Shown: positions 1-10,260, counted from the stretch's first letter. The stretch: DNA of 64,000 nt from Cymbidium sinense (GCA_021442155.1 CM038218.1:58308268-58372267), one strand, 5' to 3'. The notes: generated by a model not told the origin, from the sequence alone. A program made the numbers and translations.

Positions 1-790
1 CGACCATTACAGAGACTATCATGCATATCCAACGAAGCTCCTAACACACCGCTTGTCGTCTTTCCCATTACCGCGGGCAAGCTCGCACTTGGTTCTACTC
101 CCTTCCAAGGGATCCATCCGCATCCTTTGACAAACTCGCCAAGATTTTGTGGAACAGCTTCATTATAAAGGAGGATCATTAAAGATTCCTCCCATCTCCG
201 CATTCACAAAATGAGGGTGAATCACTTAAGGAATACTTCCAGGTTCTCCTTAGAAGCTCGCCAAATACCCGAGTAGATCAACTATTAAGAGGAGTTTTCC
301 TTGAGGACTCCGCGTGGCCTTTTACTCCTCAAATGAGACATGGTCCGCCATATGCCGACTTGTTCATCGTGGAAGCACAAATCTCTTGATGAGGCTATTA
401 ATGCCATCGCAAATAATTTGAGCAATCTACGTGAAAATGTAAAGCACCCTGTGGAATGCGGACCGACATCCTATCAAAAGAAGCAACAAGGCCGTGATCT
501 CCTCCACGCCCCCATATCAACGACGCGGAACCATGACCCAAAAGGAATACATGCCGCTAAACACATCTTTGTTAACCTCCTAATGGCTATTCGAGATGAA
601 AAAAAATATCAAGTGGCGCATCCAATCAAATCAAATTCGTGAAATCGTGAGCAATATTGTCACTTCCATCGAAGTCATGGACATACTGAGGCATGCAAAC
701 AACTCAAAGAAGAAATTGAGAGGCTCATTCAGCAAGGATATCTATGTCGATTTGTGAAGAATCAATCGACTCAAACAAACATACCTCCAA
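1..790 (+). pseudogene. Ty3/gypsy gag, 3' part, frameshifted
   Basis: The translated pieces resemble the retrotransposon gag domain. One piece near 650-780 contains [20 protein letters not shown], typical of the plant Tat gag C-terminus and followed by a zinc-knuckle-like Cys/His arrangement. The longest open piece is 340-642 (100 codons) but no single frame covers the region. The same sequence, with other indels, occurs at 23520-24300 in element 2, confirming that it belongs to the family. The start of gag is outside the window. Confidence 0.8.
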
Positions 791-899
791 CCTGGGGCAA
801 CCAGGACAATCATCACAGAAATAACAAAATAATCATCAAACAAATGGAGAAATTGAAACAATCGCAGAGGACCAATACTATCTAATCAAGTTCTCATTA

Positions 900-1470
900 C
901 CATCTCTCAAGAGGAGTTAAAGAAGTCTCGTATTGATCATTCCATCACTTTTAATGACTCAGACTTCGAAGGAGTACATATTCCTCATCAAGATCCACTT
1001 GTCATCAGTGTAGGATCGGTGACCCATGCTATAATGTTAAGAGAATTTTGATTGACAATGAGAGATGTTGATGTCTTATTTTACTCCACATTTCTTAGCA
1101 TGGGCCCGTTAGGAAAAGCTCCAACCACCGCAGACCATTGGGTTTGATAATCGCCCCGCAGTAGAGGGGACAATCACCCTTCCTTGTCCTTGGTGAATTT
1201 CTCGACAAGTGACTCATTTAATCCAATTCATGGTGGTCAAGTCAGATTCAGCATATAACGCTATCTTTGGAAGGCCCTCCAATCAATTTTTGGTACAATC
1301 ACTTCAGTATCTCATCTTAAGATGAAATTTCCAACCCCGTTGGAGTTGAGTGGTCTGTGGAAATCAATAGTAATCATGTTATCTCGCATAAGCTCAACCA
1401 TCTTCGCGGACCTTCAACATCAAGATTTTAATTTTCGAGATGAAGAAGTACCCTAAAGCTTCAGGTAAGA
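900..1470 (+). pseudogene. Ty3/gypsy aspartic protease remnant
   Basis: Aligns base for base with the protease region of element 2 (24380-24842), where the active-site-like motif DNGSSIDVLF is readable. Here the corresponding stretch near 1045-1085 reads in pieces (DVLFYSTFLSMG) with a stop and indels around the catalytic loop. The downstream piece (SVSHLKMKFPTP) near 1300 matches the usual end of the retropepsin domain before the RT linker. Non-functional as read. Confidence 0.65.
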
Positions 1471-1479
1471 CTTGCTCTG

Positions 1480-2440
1480 TTGCATTATCGATGACCAACC
1501 ACTACTAACAAATAAGTGGATCTTTGCTCTCAACAGAAAAAATACATTTCTTGCACAAAATCAAGACATCTTTGCTTGGAGTCCGACAGATATGCCGGGG
1601 GTCGACCCCAATGTAATCATGCACTCCCTCAAGATTGATCCAACATTCAAACCAATCATCCAAAAGAAATAGAGTTTTGCACCTGATCGTCTCCAGGCTA
1701 TTGAACAAGAAGTTAACAAGCTCATAGAAGCAGGATTCATATGAGAGGTACATTACCTTACATGGCTAGCAAATGTTGTCATGGTTAAGAAAATAAATGG
1801 ATCATGGAAATGTGTATTGATTACACTGACCTTAACAAGACTTGCCCAAAAGATAGTTTTCCTCTTCCTCGAATTGATCAGTTGGTCGATGCTATGTCTG
1901 GACATCAAATGCTCAATTTTTGGGATGCTTACTCTGGTTACAACCAAATAAAAATAAATCCAAGGGATGAAAAAACTACAACATTTCAAACATATAAAGG
2001 TTTATACTTACCAAGTTATGTCATTTGGAAAAAAAATCCGTGCTACCTATCAACGCCTTATGAATAAGGTTTTGAAAGACCTATTAGGCCACACAATGGA
2101 GGTATATGTGGATGACATGTTAGAAAAGCTTGAAGAATCATAACATATTTTGACTTAGAAATATGCTTTAACCTTTTTCGATGTTATAACATGTGACTTA
2201 ATCCAACCAAGTGTGCTTTTGGGGTTACTTTAGAAAAATTTCTTGGATTTATGGTAACCCACCGCGGGATAGAGGCCAACCCCGAGAAAATCAAAGCTCT
2301 CAAAGATATGACTCCTCCAAAGAATATCAAGGAAGTTCAACGTTTGAATGGATGAATTTGTTATCCCGCTTCCTAGCCCGTTCTGGGGATAGATACTTGT
2401 CATTCTTTAAAATATTAAAGGGAGCTAAAAATAATAATTT
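1480..2440 (+). pseudogene. Ty3/gypsy reverse transcriptase (frameshifted)
   Basis: The linker FAWSPTDMPGVDPNVIMHSL (from about 1570) is the classic pre-RT segment of Tat elements. The palm follows: CIDYTDLNKTCPKDSFPLPR at about 1810-1875, DAYSGYNQIKINP at about 1925, and the catalytic box YVDDM at 2103-2117. Further on, a family-typical segment is read in another frame (2210-2340: lineage motif THRGIEANPEKIKAL). At least three frame changes and stops, for example at 2142 and 2154, break it. Recognition is firm at family level. Confidence 0.92.
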
Positions 2441-2890
2441 TCAGTGGACTGATGAATGTTAGTCTGCTTTTGAACAACTAAGGGAGTATTTAGCATCTCC
2501 ACCCCTACTATCCAAGCCTATTCAAGGAGAGATATTATACTTATATCTCGCAGTCTCTTCTCGCGCGATAAGCACAGTTTTAATGCGAGAAAAAAATGAG
2601 ATACAATGATCAATTTACTGTGTCAAGAAAATTCTCTCTGATATAGAAAGTCGTTATCCCCTTGCAGATAAGGTGGCTTTGATTTTAGTTTTCTTAACGT
2701 GAAAATTACGTCCGTACTTCCAAGCTCACACTATCGGCATTTACACTCATTTACCATTAAGAGCCATCCTACAGAAACCAGAACCATCTGGGAGGTTAAT
2801 CAAATGGTCTATAGAATTGGGAGAGTTTGATATAAATTTTTTACCTCACCGCTATAAAGTCTCAAGTCAGACTTTATAGGAATGCACGCC
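2441..2890 (+). pseudogene. Ty3/gypsy RNase H (first, retroviral-type position)
   Basis: Follows the RT directly. Readable motifs are FEQLREYLASPPLLSKPIQG (about 2470-2530), LYLAVSSRAISTVLMRE (about 2545) and IESRYPLADKVALILVF (about 2645), then PLRAILQKPEPSGRLIKWSI (about 2758-2815). This is the standard plant Ty3/gypsy RNase H domain joined to its RT. In-frame stops at about 2608 and 2701 show decay. Confidence 0.85.
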
Positions 2891-2924
2891 CAACTCCGGA
2901 GAGCTATCTGCTACATGCCTTTCG

Positions 2925-3350
2925 CCTCCCTCAATGGACCCTCTATGTTGATGGAGCTTCAAGAAGTCTGCGGTGAGAATCTTACTTATTTCCCCAGAAT
3001 ACCTTAGAGTATGGACTTCCTAAAATTTCTGCAACTAATAATATGGTCAATATGAGGCTCTCATAGTAGGTTGAGACTCTCCATTGATGTGAAGCTCAAG
3101 ACTTAGTGATACACACGACTCAACTTGTCGCCTCCCAAGGGGAAACTTTAATACTCATAATCCACCGCACAATACCTCCACTTGGTGAAGTCTCTTCTTG
3201 CCCATTTCAAGACACATCAAATCATTCACATACTATGAGAAGAATACTGAAGCAACGCTCAAGCTTGCTACATCCGCTACTAGGGATCTATTTAAGAGAA
3301 GGCATGTTGAAGAAATATATTTTCTAGTATCCAAGGGTCATGGGTAATTC
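2925..3350 (+). pseudogene. Second RNase H (archaeal-type, Tat lineage marker)
   Basis: Begins with WTLYVDGASRS near 2936-2968, the conserved first strand and catalytic Asp of the extra RNase H that Tat elements carry between the first RNase H and the integrase. Later pieces (ISATNNMV near 3020; HTTQLVASQ near 3110, matching the usual DSQLVASQ) fit the same domain. Frames change several times and the second catalytic Asp is replaced (the family DSQL reads TTQL), so it is inactive. This domain assigns the element to Tat rather than to Athila or chromoviruses. Confidence 0.8.
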
Positions 3351-4556
3351 AAGCAATTAATGAGATAAAGGAACATTCATGGATGGACCCCATCCCTTTT
3401 CTACAAGAAGGAACTCTTCTAAGACCCAACTTGCATTCATCTCCTCAAGACAAGCTTCAAACTTTACTATTATCTGAGGTGAACTATACAAACGATCTTT
3501 CTCTGACCGCACTCAAATGCCTCTCACCTTCGAGGCCGACATGATTAAGAGAGGTTCACTGGGATATGTGGAGAACACCTAGGAGGAAGGGCGCCCTTAA
3601 AATTATAAGGCAAGGGTTCTATTGGCCTACCATGAAACAAGACGCCTTGGAGTTCACAAAAAATGTGCAAGTTGTCGTTGCACTCTAACCTCCTCACATG
3701 CCGCATAGAGCTCATCCATTCAAAGCCCGTGGCCTTTGCTCAATGGGGATTGATATCATGGGACCTTTTCCGATAGCATCAGGGTAACGAAAGTTTATCA
3801 TTTTAGCCATCGACTACTTCACTAAATGGGTGGAAGCCGAACCACTCGCTAAAATTACGGAGGAAAATGCTAAACAATTTGTTTGGAAAAATATAGTATG
3901 TCGATTCGGTATTCCTGCAAAGATCATCACTGATAACGGAACCCAATTTACTGGAAAGTCTTTACGTCCTTTTGCAAATATCTTCACATTCACCGCCATA
4001 CCGTAAGTAACATCCTCAAACTAACGCATGAAGCTACCAATAGACTATACTCAAAGGACTAAAAACACGCCTCGAGAAGGCGGGGCAATGGGTTGATGAG
4101 CTTCTAATGTTCTTTGGGCTTACCGACTACATCAGCACTCGACCGGTGAGACACCATATAACTTGTGTTTCGCACGTAAGCTATTATACCGTAGATATCG
4201 GGGTTCCAAGTCCAAGAGTTCAATTATTCGATCATGATGGTAATGAAGAAAACTCGACACAGACCTACTCTCAAACTCGTGACATGGCCCTACGGACCGC
4301 TTTCTATCACCAAAGGGTAGCTCGTCACTTCAAATGTAAGAGTAAAACCTCATCCCATATCCGTCGGTGACTTGGTCCCATAAGTCTCAAGCCGCAGTAA
4401 AGGCCCTCAACGCAATAAACTCTCACCTCTTTGGGATGACCCATATGTGGTTATAGCAAGCGAACATTCAAGCTCAAGGATCTAGAGGGAAAAACTTTAC
4501 CTCGAACTTGGAACACCGAGAATCTCAAAATATTATCGCAATTCCCGCATAATGCT
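3351..4556 (+). pseudogene. Ty3/gypsy integrase (frameshifted)
   Basis: The zinc-binding region is partly readable near 3540-3700 (GFYWPTMKQDALEF and CASCRC). The core follows: GIDIMGPFP (about 3750) with the first catalytic Asp, AIDYFTKWVEAEPLAKITEE (3810-3870), and IITDNGTQFTG (about 3925) with the second Asp. The third acidic residue is lost in a damaged stretch after 4000. The C-terminal tail (KTLPRTWN-like, LKILSQFP) ends at a stop near 4552. Everything after it is 3' non-coding or antisense. Confidence 0.88.
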
Positions 4557-5099
4557 GTAACTTTTATTTTATCTCGCTTGTCATTTCCTCTTCATGTAGC
4601 CACTTAATGGGATAAAGACTTATTGTTGTCATTGCCATTTCCTCTTGAAACTCATATCCGTGTTAAAATCGCCTCTTATGATTGTATCACCGAACTTATC
4701 AAAGTAATGGATTTATAGCTTTTTTCTTACAAGCTTGTCTCTTCTTCATTTAATCCTCCCGCTTGAGAAATATACAACTCACATTGTATCTCAATCGGGG
4801 TATAATCAATCTTAAGCAGACTTGATCGGACTTCTTCCATACAGGTAAGAAGTCAAGTAACACTTTGGCTAATACCTAGGATAGGTCAAAAGGTCCTTGG
4901 TGGACATCCCGCACCTCTTCCAGATGTTAACGTCATCAAGTAACTGATAACAACCTGATTGGTCAAAATCCTCGATTTTCAATTCAACCTCATCCGTATA
5001 GGTTTGTGTCATCGAATAATATTCCAACCAAGCATTAACATGATGATATAAGAAAGAATCAAGATTCTGATACACACTAATAATAATACATATAAAAAA
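4557..5099 (+). other. 3' UTR of element 1 with partial type-A tandem repeat
   Basis: There is no plus-strand gene here. From about 4860 to 5000 there are one to two degenerate copies of the repeat that is amplified in elements 2 and 3. Its diagnostic parts are ggataggtcaaaag, ggtggacatcc, and ttaacgtcatc followed by agtaac. The stretch 4557-4860 matches 25020-25310 of element 2, so it is a conserved part of the family's 3' region. Confidence 0.7.
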
Positions 5100-5774
5100 A
5101 TGCATCCTCAAGATGCTACATCATATCGATATCAACGCCCTCCTCACCACTGGGAGATACTCCTTGGACTCACTCTCAACTCTTCATCTCCTAATGATGA
5201 AGAGTCTTCGACACTTGGCGGAGATAGATCCTCAACACTAGCTCCGCCTTGTGATGCATACGGATTCCTTTTAGAACCTCGGATGAAGCCCTCCTCTAAA
5301 CATTGGTGCTCCAAGTCCTTCACTTCAACATCAAGAATATGATTACAAAGCTTCGAACATGGTCTTCGACATACGATAAGCGAGAGCTCTTAAAGTCTTC
5401 CACGCTTCAAAGAGATTTCATTTGCTTCCTCGCTTCAACATTATATGCTCCTTCTAAAAGATGGTCTGTAATGCTTTCTTCTCCAGTTGAGAGCTCTTCT
5501 CCAGTAAATGCCTTGAGTCTTTTCTTCATGAAGTCTCCCTCACCTCAATCGCTCATCATGAGTATGCTCCACCTCCGACACCGAGAGAAAGAGAAGTCGA
5601 CATGTTCGCTAGATCACCCGCACTGCTATCGATCCTCCAAAGTCGCACTTCTTTGGCCTTAACACTCATCTTTCGCTCATACTCACCTTGCAGATATTTT
5701 ACCTTCATAAATTCAGTATTCCACTCATCTAAAGAGACACCCAAATGAGCCATCAGCCCTAATGTTTGAGTTAC

Positions 5775-5846
5775 CTATAAAAAAAATCATCACAAATATT
5801 ACACAAAAGAAAAGAAGAAAAGAAGAAAGAAGGGGAGACAACGTAC
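5775..5846 (-). other. 72-bp GT-AG intron in the antisense gene
   Basis: On the minus strand the donor reads ATTG|GTACGT and the acceptor TTTATAG|GTAAC. A long T/C-rich tract precedes the acceptor. Joining the exons keeps the frame and gives DELVTQTLGLMAHLGVS across the junction. Length and composition are those of a short plant intron, which supports real antisense transcription of this family at some time. Position and signals are direct readings; splicing is inferred. Confidence 0.7.
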
Positions 5847-6951
5847 CAATTCATCTGCTCGTTGACGCCTAGTGCATATGTGATTTAACACCTCTTCAGG
5901 AATGTGAGGCTTCAAGAAATGAACTCCCCCATCATGAGTTGAAATAGCTAAACTCTCAGATGCCAACTGGGGGTGAACATCTTCTTCGCAGATATCTAAC
6001 GTAGTCACTTCAGCACATGTCTTCTTTTTCTTTTGGGAAGAAATATTGCCACCACCCTGATTTTGGACGGCTTGAAAGAATCCCTATGAATATGAGGAGA
6101 CCTTTCATCACTTTACTTGACCTCTTGTAAAAGAATGAGATCTCTCTCCGGATGGAAAGGCCAACCTTGAACATTCTATCTTCAACTATATATTTGCCAT
6201 ATGACGTAACTCATGTTGTAAGCTTTCTACATCGTGAACATTAAGAGTTTCCAAGATCTCATTCTCACCAGAATGGATCCGAAGGTCATTCAATCTTCCC
6301 CATCTCTCGAAGGCCCCACTCATTTTTCACAAGAATCCAGTAATTAATTTTAGAGGGATCCCGTGCTAAAAATTCTATCTAATTCTTTATAGTCCGATAA
6401 GAAACATATCCTTGAGTATCACATGTGAATCTACACATTCGGCACAAGTATTTGATGTTCAAAGTAACACCACGCTCTCTAAAGATAGTCAAACCAACGA
6501 TGACCACCAAAGCTCGAAATGAAAAATTATGACAAAGCTACACCACATATTTTGAAGATCTTAATTAACTCGATAGCCAAAGGGAATCGCAGCCCCGCAC
6601 GAAGAATCATCTTAGAAACAGTAAAGTACCCTGGTGGAGGTGAACGGGCTCGATCAGACTTTTTAGCAACAATGGCCACCAACTCATTAGGGAAGTAAAA
6701 TTTTCTATGAAATACCATTAAACTATATGATGTGATAGTGGATGATATATCATCTGCAGCTGTCACGTTATGGGTTTTCTTCTGGCCATCACCTTGTGAA
6801 AATACTTGATAAATAAAGAGGAAGAAATGACAAAAATCTGAAAATTTTGTGAACTTACTTACCCCAATACGAGATCCTTTTGACTCTCTCGCCACGGATA
6901 GCTTGGGATAAAATTTTTTGCTACGATCCGATCTAAAAAAGATACACATAT

Positions 6952-6956
<5 letters not shown>

Positions 6957-6987
<31 letters not shown>
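6957..6987. repeat. (GA)n microsatellite
   Basis: A pure GA run of about 30 bases. On the antisense gene's strand it is a CT tract just before a plausible splice acceptor (CTTTTTTTAG|ATCGG), so it may serve as a polypyrimidine tract. The Leu-Ser run it would encode is therefore probably intronic. Confidence 0.9.
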
Positions 6988-6991
<4 letters not shown>

Positions 6992-7129
6992 ACTCCCTCT
7001 AATGATGCTCAAATTACGCCAAACTTTCGAATCGCTCAAACGATGGTTCCGCTAACGCCCGCCACTTAGCTAATCAATTGTCGAACCATCCATCAAGACT
7101 CAAGAAGTCCAATTTCCTACAAGAAAAGT

Positions 7130-7475
7130 AGGAACCACAGTCTTGATCGCCCAAACCCGGCCGGTCGGGCTGACACCTCTTTCAAGGGAAAATTGAGTCT
7201 CATTGAACTACGGTCTTGATCGCCTCAAATCAAATCGGTCCGACGAGGTCGTTCTTTCGAGGGAAAATCGGAGCCTCGTATGAACTACGGTATTGATCGC
7301 CTCAAAACCCGTCGGTCCGACGAGGTCACTGACACCTCTTGAGGGAAAATGAGCTCACAGATGAACTACGGGTCTTGATCGCCTCCAAACCCGCCGACGA
7401 GGTCTGACACCTCTTTCGAGGGAAAACTGAGCTCATTATGAACCACGCCTTGATCGCCTCAACAACCCCCCACTC
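7130..7475 (+). repeat. Type-B 3'-UTR tandem repeat, about 5 units of 70-85 bp
   Basis: Units carry the blocks cttgatcgcctcaaaccc, ggtccgacgaggtc, gacacctctttcgaggg, aaaatgagctc and gaactacggg. Starts of the cttgatcgc block lie near 7142, 7212, 7288, 7371 and 7449. Units differ mainly by small deletions in the GC-rich block. The same array lies in the same position in elements 2 and 3. Tandem arrays in the 3' UTR are a known property of Tat/Ogre elements. Confidence 0.9.
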
Positions 7476-8031
7476 AAGAAGAGAAGACAGAGCGTGTGCC
7501 TTCTCCCTGGCCCTGGGGATTTTAGACCCTTAGGGCAAAGGGTAAAAAATCAAAAACCACCCAAATCACCAAAATTGCAAAGCCAAAACCGTGTTTGGGC
7601 TCGCTCATAAGGGCGTGGCGTCTGCAAACGCACCGCCGACACATGCACCATATGGCGCTGGTTCTCACCAGATCCGACGCCTGACCCACGCCCGCTTCCG
7701 CATGACTCCGAGGCTCGCTTACCGACTCCACTGCCTGCCAGCGCCGCCCGCTGGTCGCCAGGCGACTCGCCACCAATCAGGCCATGATCGCCATACAGAC
7801 GCGCTTCATAGCGCCATGAGTTCAAGCGCCTGTTCGACTGGATGAAATCTTTGCGTACCTCATACACACGTCAGATTCGCTGTAGTCATAATCTTGTGCT
7901 CTTATGAAGATCTTCTCTCAAAATTTGTAATGGACCTCAAATTTCATTGAAGAATTTGCTATTTTCAAGTATTTGACATATATTTTTGGATGATTGAGAT
8001 AATGTCATCCAAAAATTTGGAGAGGGGCAAC
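7476..8031 (+). other. 3' UTR of element 1 up to the polypurine tract
   Basis: Open frames on both strands here (for example 7591-7845) are GC-rich shadows without recognisable domains. The segment ends with a purine-rich tract directly before the LTR, the expected plus-strand primer site. The stretch from about 7890 to 8031 (attttcaagtatttgac, tgatgtcatcc-type blocks) is conserved before the 3' LTRs of elements 2 and 3. Confidence 0.65.
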
Positions 8032-8788
8032 TGATATGGCACTTAAAATACTACTAGTCGAAGCACGAATCTTGATGTTAAAAGCAAGTCGAGTTAAACC
8101 GGTCGAGATAAAGCTTAAAATATCCTTGAAAATTTGGGATGTCGCTAAATCTCTAAATAGCTCTCAAATATGTGTTTATATCAAATCGAAGGCCTCGACG
8201 AGCCAAATCCAACAAGCCAAGATCTTACAATTCCGACTTCATTTGAGCATTCAAATACTTAAAATACATCAAATGATCAAAGGAATCATTTTGAGCCGTT
8301 CGATGAAGTGGAGTGGTTCGGATTTTGCATGTATTTACAGAGACGCCACTCCTCCAATCTATAAATAGCTCCTCATTTTTCATATGAGGGGGGCCAAGCA
8401 AAAGAGAAGGGAGAGCTCTAAAATTTGAAAATCCTCCAAGCATAATCGCCACCACTCGACGGTCGCCGACCACTCCTTGGTTGCAATCAGCCACATCCGC
8501 TTGCCACCATCCGTTTTCGCCACACCGCCACCAATCCTCACTGCCGACCATCGCCATCATCACCACCACTATCGTCCAACATCATCCAACATCGTTTTAT
8601 AAGTTGTTCCTTCACATACTATTCTAATCCACATCGGATGATCTTGACTCTAAAAGAAGTGGAAGATTAGAACATGGTTTTTCCCCTTTTCGAGGTTTTA
8701 CACGTAAAATTCTAGAGTTGTTCGCTTTAAATACATGGATTGAGTTTGAAACTTTACTCTACCGCAACTGGTTTTCTAGCACGCAACA
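8032..8788 (+). repeat. 3' LTR of element 1 (757 bp)
   Basis: Starts TGATATGGCACTTAAAATAC and ends ACGCAACA, so it has TG...CA ends. It matches the other LTRs of the family at 22126, 27179, 31980, 35394 and, inverted, at 30087 and 37312. It contains a TATA box (8360-8367) followed by a purine-rich leader (agagctctaaa). Confidence 0.9.
8360..8367 (+). promoter_or_regulatory. LTR TATA box
   Basis: TATAAATA at the same place in every full LTR of this family (also 22427-22434; inverted near 30567). It is followed about 30 bases later by a purine-rich segment where transcription would start. Inferred Pol II promoter of the element. Confidence 0.6.
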
Positions 8789-8793
8789 GTGGT

Positions 8794-9490
8794 ATTGATC
8801 ACAATAAGATATTTTGAATATTTTTAAAAATAACAAGTATCACCAAACATATTTTAATTTGAAACAATACATAAATAAAATAAAATAAAATTATAAACAA
8901 ATAATAATAAATAAAAGTAAACCCAAACAGCCCTTAAGACTTTTTATTTTAAGATTTATGGATATAGATGATGATAATGATTTTTATAATCTTTGATATG
9001 ATCATTAGCTTACGTACATGAATTTATGCAACGTCTAAACTGAAAACAATCATTTGTATTATATATTTGCACCATAATGATTATTAAGGCTCATTTTGTT
9101 TGCATATATATAATACATATTATTAACTAATGATTGTATTTTAACTTGTTTTGAATGAGTAAATAAAATCATCAATTTTGGAAAATTTTGAAGATATTTA
9201 TAAAATTTAACATCTTCTCTGATCCTTACTTATATATAACTGATTAAATGACAACATCGCAAGATTTGATCATAATTACATCATTATATTTGATGTACAA
9301 TATTTACTGCCTTATTGTGACGTGAAGATTTGGAAAGAGTTTCTTTGAAGCTCTTTGAGCTATGATAATTTCTGAGCATTTTATTTTTCAGATCTTCTCA
9401 ATATTATTATTTTTTTAAATTAAATCAGATTCAACTACTTCTTCAAGTAACAATTACGTGCACCTAAACTGCCAAATTTCACATGAATAA
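8794..9490. other. AT-rich intergenic stretch, no gene seen
   Basis: No recognisable coding segment on either strand. In particular there is no second exon for the minus-strand citrate-binding-like relic that starts at 9838. Short A/T runs only. Confidence 0.6.
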
Positions 9491-9583
9491 TCATAGCCTA
9501 TAATATATTTTCAAAAGCATAAATACATGCAAAATCTCTATATATATATTAAAAATAAAGCTAACATGCATGCATATATGAAG

Positions 9584-9838
9584 TCGTGGGCCTGTTAGGC
9601 TATCCATTTTTAAAGGTTTATCAGTGGAGAACACCCACTTACTGTGGACGCCATTTGTATAGCTATAGTGATCTAATGAAGGTACGTAATTTGGCTTATG
9701 GAGTTTAAAATTCGCTTCAGATAAGGGTAGAGGAAGAAAACAATCAGTGGAATCAGCGTTCCAGAAAAGAAGAGAATCCTTCATTAAACACAAAGAAACT
9801 AAAACTGCTAAGAAGAGCAACAAAACAGGAGAGGCTAT
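9584..9838 (-). pseudogene. Citrate-binding-protein-like relic, copy 1 (exon 1 only)
   Basis: The minus strand encodes a secreted-protein N-terminus of the citrate-binding-protein / alginate-lyase-like (PL7 fold) family of plants. A hydrophobic signal segment is followed by PLPLSEANFKLHKPNYVPSL and YSYTNGVHSKWVFSTDKPLK. Exon 1 stays open for 85 codons. Two lesions are visible against copy 2 (21776-22048): the start codon context cc-ATG-GCC reads cc-ATA-GCC (9838-9836), and a deletion of about 30 bases has removed the last codons (TEIRIQ) together with the intron donor. No second exon is seen downstream. A TATA box survives at 9921-9927. Confidence 0.82.
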
Positions 9839-9919
9839 GGCTGGGTTACTCTTATGACTTTCTGTTAAGAGACGATATAGTTTACTTACTACTTGAAGAA
9901 AAGCTGTAGAATATGAGGG

Positions 9920-9928
9920 CTATATAAA
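9920..9928 (-). promoter_or_regulatory. TATA box of citrate-binding-like copy 1
   Basis: The minus strand reads TTTTATATAGCC about 85 bases before the mutated start. The same arrangement precedes copy 2 (TTATATATAGCC, 21691-21702). Sequence beyond it (9937-9960, gatgcaaagtattgaagtgg) is shared with the upstream region of copy 3 at 29317-29341. Confidence 0.55.
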
Positions 9929-10260
9929 AGACTGAAAGCGATGCAAAGTATTGAAGTGGTAATTCTTAAAGAAATTTTTTATAAGAAAGAGTTGTTAAAC
10001 ATTATGTAATAAGGGACAACTGCTAAGTATTATCTTATTAAAGCATCATTTAATATGGAATAGTTGTAAAACATTAATAATAAAGGGCACTTGGGAAGTA
10101 TTATTGTATTAAATGACAGTTGTCTTGACTGTTTTCTTCCTGGCGAGTCACAGCCAGCACTTTGATTCAAGTGATGGATAGTGCTAAAGCGGCAAAGATG
10201 GACAAGTTTTAAAGCATTTATCTAATAATAAACAATAATGGTCAGTTGTTAATATAAGTA

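Larger units (their letters stand above)
5140..7040 (-). pseudogene. Antisense extra gene of the Tat element (putative gypsy-type transposon protein, Transposase_28-like)
   Basis: Reads opposite to gag-pol between integrase and 3' LTR. The frame 7039-6527 includes PPPGYFTVSKMILRAGLRFP (about 6630) then PLAIELIKIFKICGVALS. After a one-base shift, RALVVIVGLTIFRERGVTLN follows, and then a Cys-rich stretch to about 6385. These resemble the 'putative gypsy type transposon' family (Transposase_28, PF04195) found in extra ORFs of Tat elements. Downstream pieces 6008-5847 and 5774-5556 join across a clean GT-AG intron and look helical (EEVLNHICTRRQRADELV, then EWNTEFMKVKYLQGEYERKM). An acidic, Ser-rich tail ends near 5140. 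A further plausible intron lies at about 6870-6795. Stops and shifts make this copy a pseudogene. Function of the family is unknown to me. Confidence 0.75.
1..8788 (+). mobile_element. Tat-lineage Ty3/gypsy retrotransposon, element 1 (5' part outside window)
   Basis: The order gag, protease, RT, RNase H, second RNase H, integrase on the plus strand, then a long 3' region and an LTR, is that of plant Ty3/gypsy elements. A second RNase H before the integrase is the mark of the Tat lineage (Ogre, Retand and relatives). Frames are interrupted by many stops and 1-2-base shifts, so the copy is dead as read. The 3' region holds an antisense gene (about 7040-5140), tandem repeats at 7130-7470, a purine-rich tract (ggagaggggc) and the LTR at 8032. 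The left LTR lies before base 1, so target-site duplication cannot be tested; the five bases after the LTR are GTGGT. Same family as the elements at 22126-27932 and 31980-36222 and the solo LTRs at 30087 and 37312. Confidence 0.9.

Noticed and set aside
1505..1989. Minus-strand frames in the RT region of element 1
   Set aside because: Shadows of the plus-strand reverse transcriptase.
7130..7475. CRISPR-like regular array
   Set aside because: Units are adjacent with no unique spacers of constant length, and the context is a plant retrotransposon 3' UTR.
7591..7845. Open frame of 84 codons (and overlapping minus-strand frames of 84 and 105 codons)
   Set aside because: GC-rich 3' UTR of element 1, open in several frames at once, with no domain and no conservation of a frame in elements 2 and 3.
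8225..8569. Minus-strand frame of 114 codons over the LTR
   Set aside because: Lies inside the LTR across its TATA box; other LTR copies do not keep it open.
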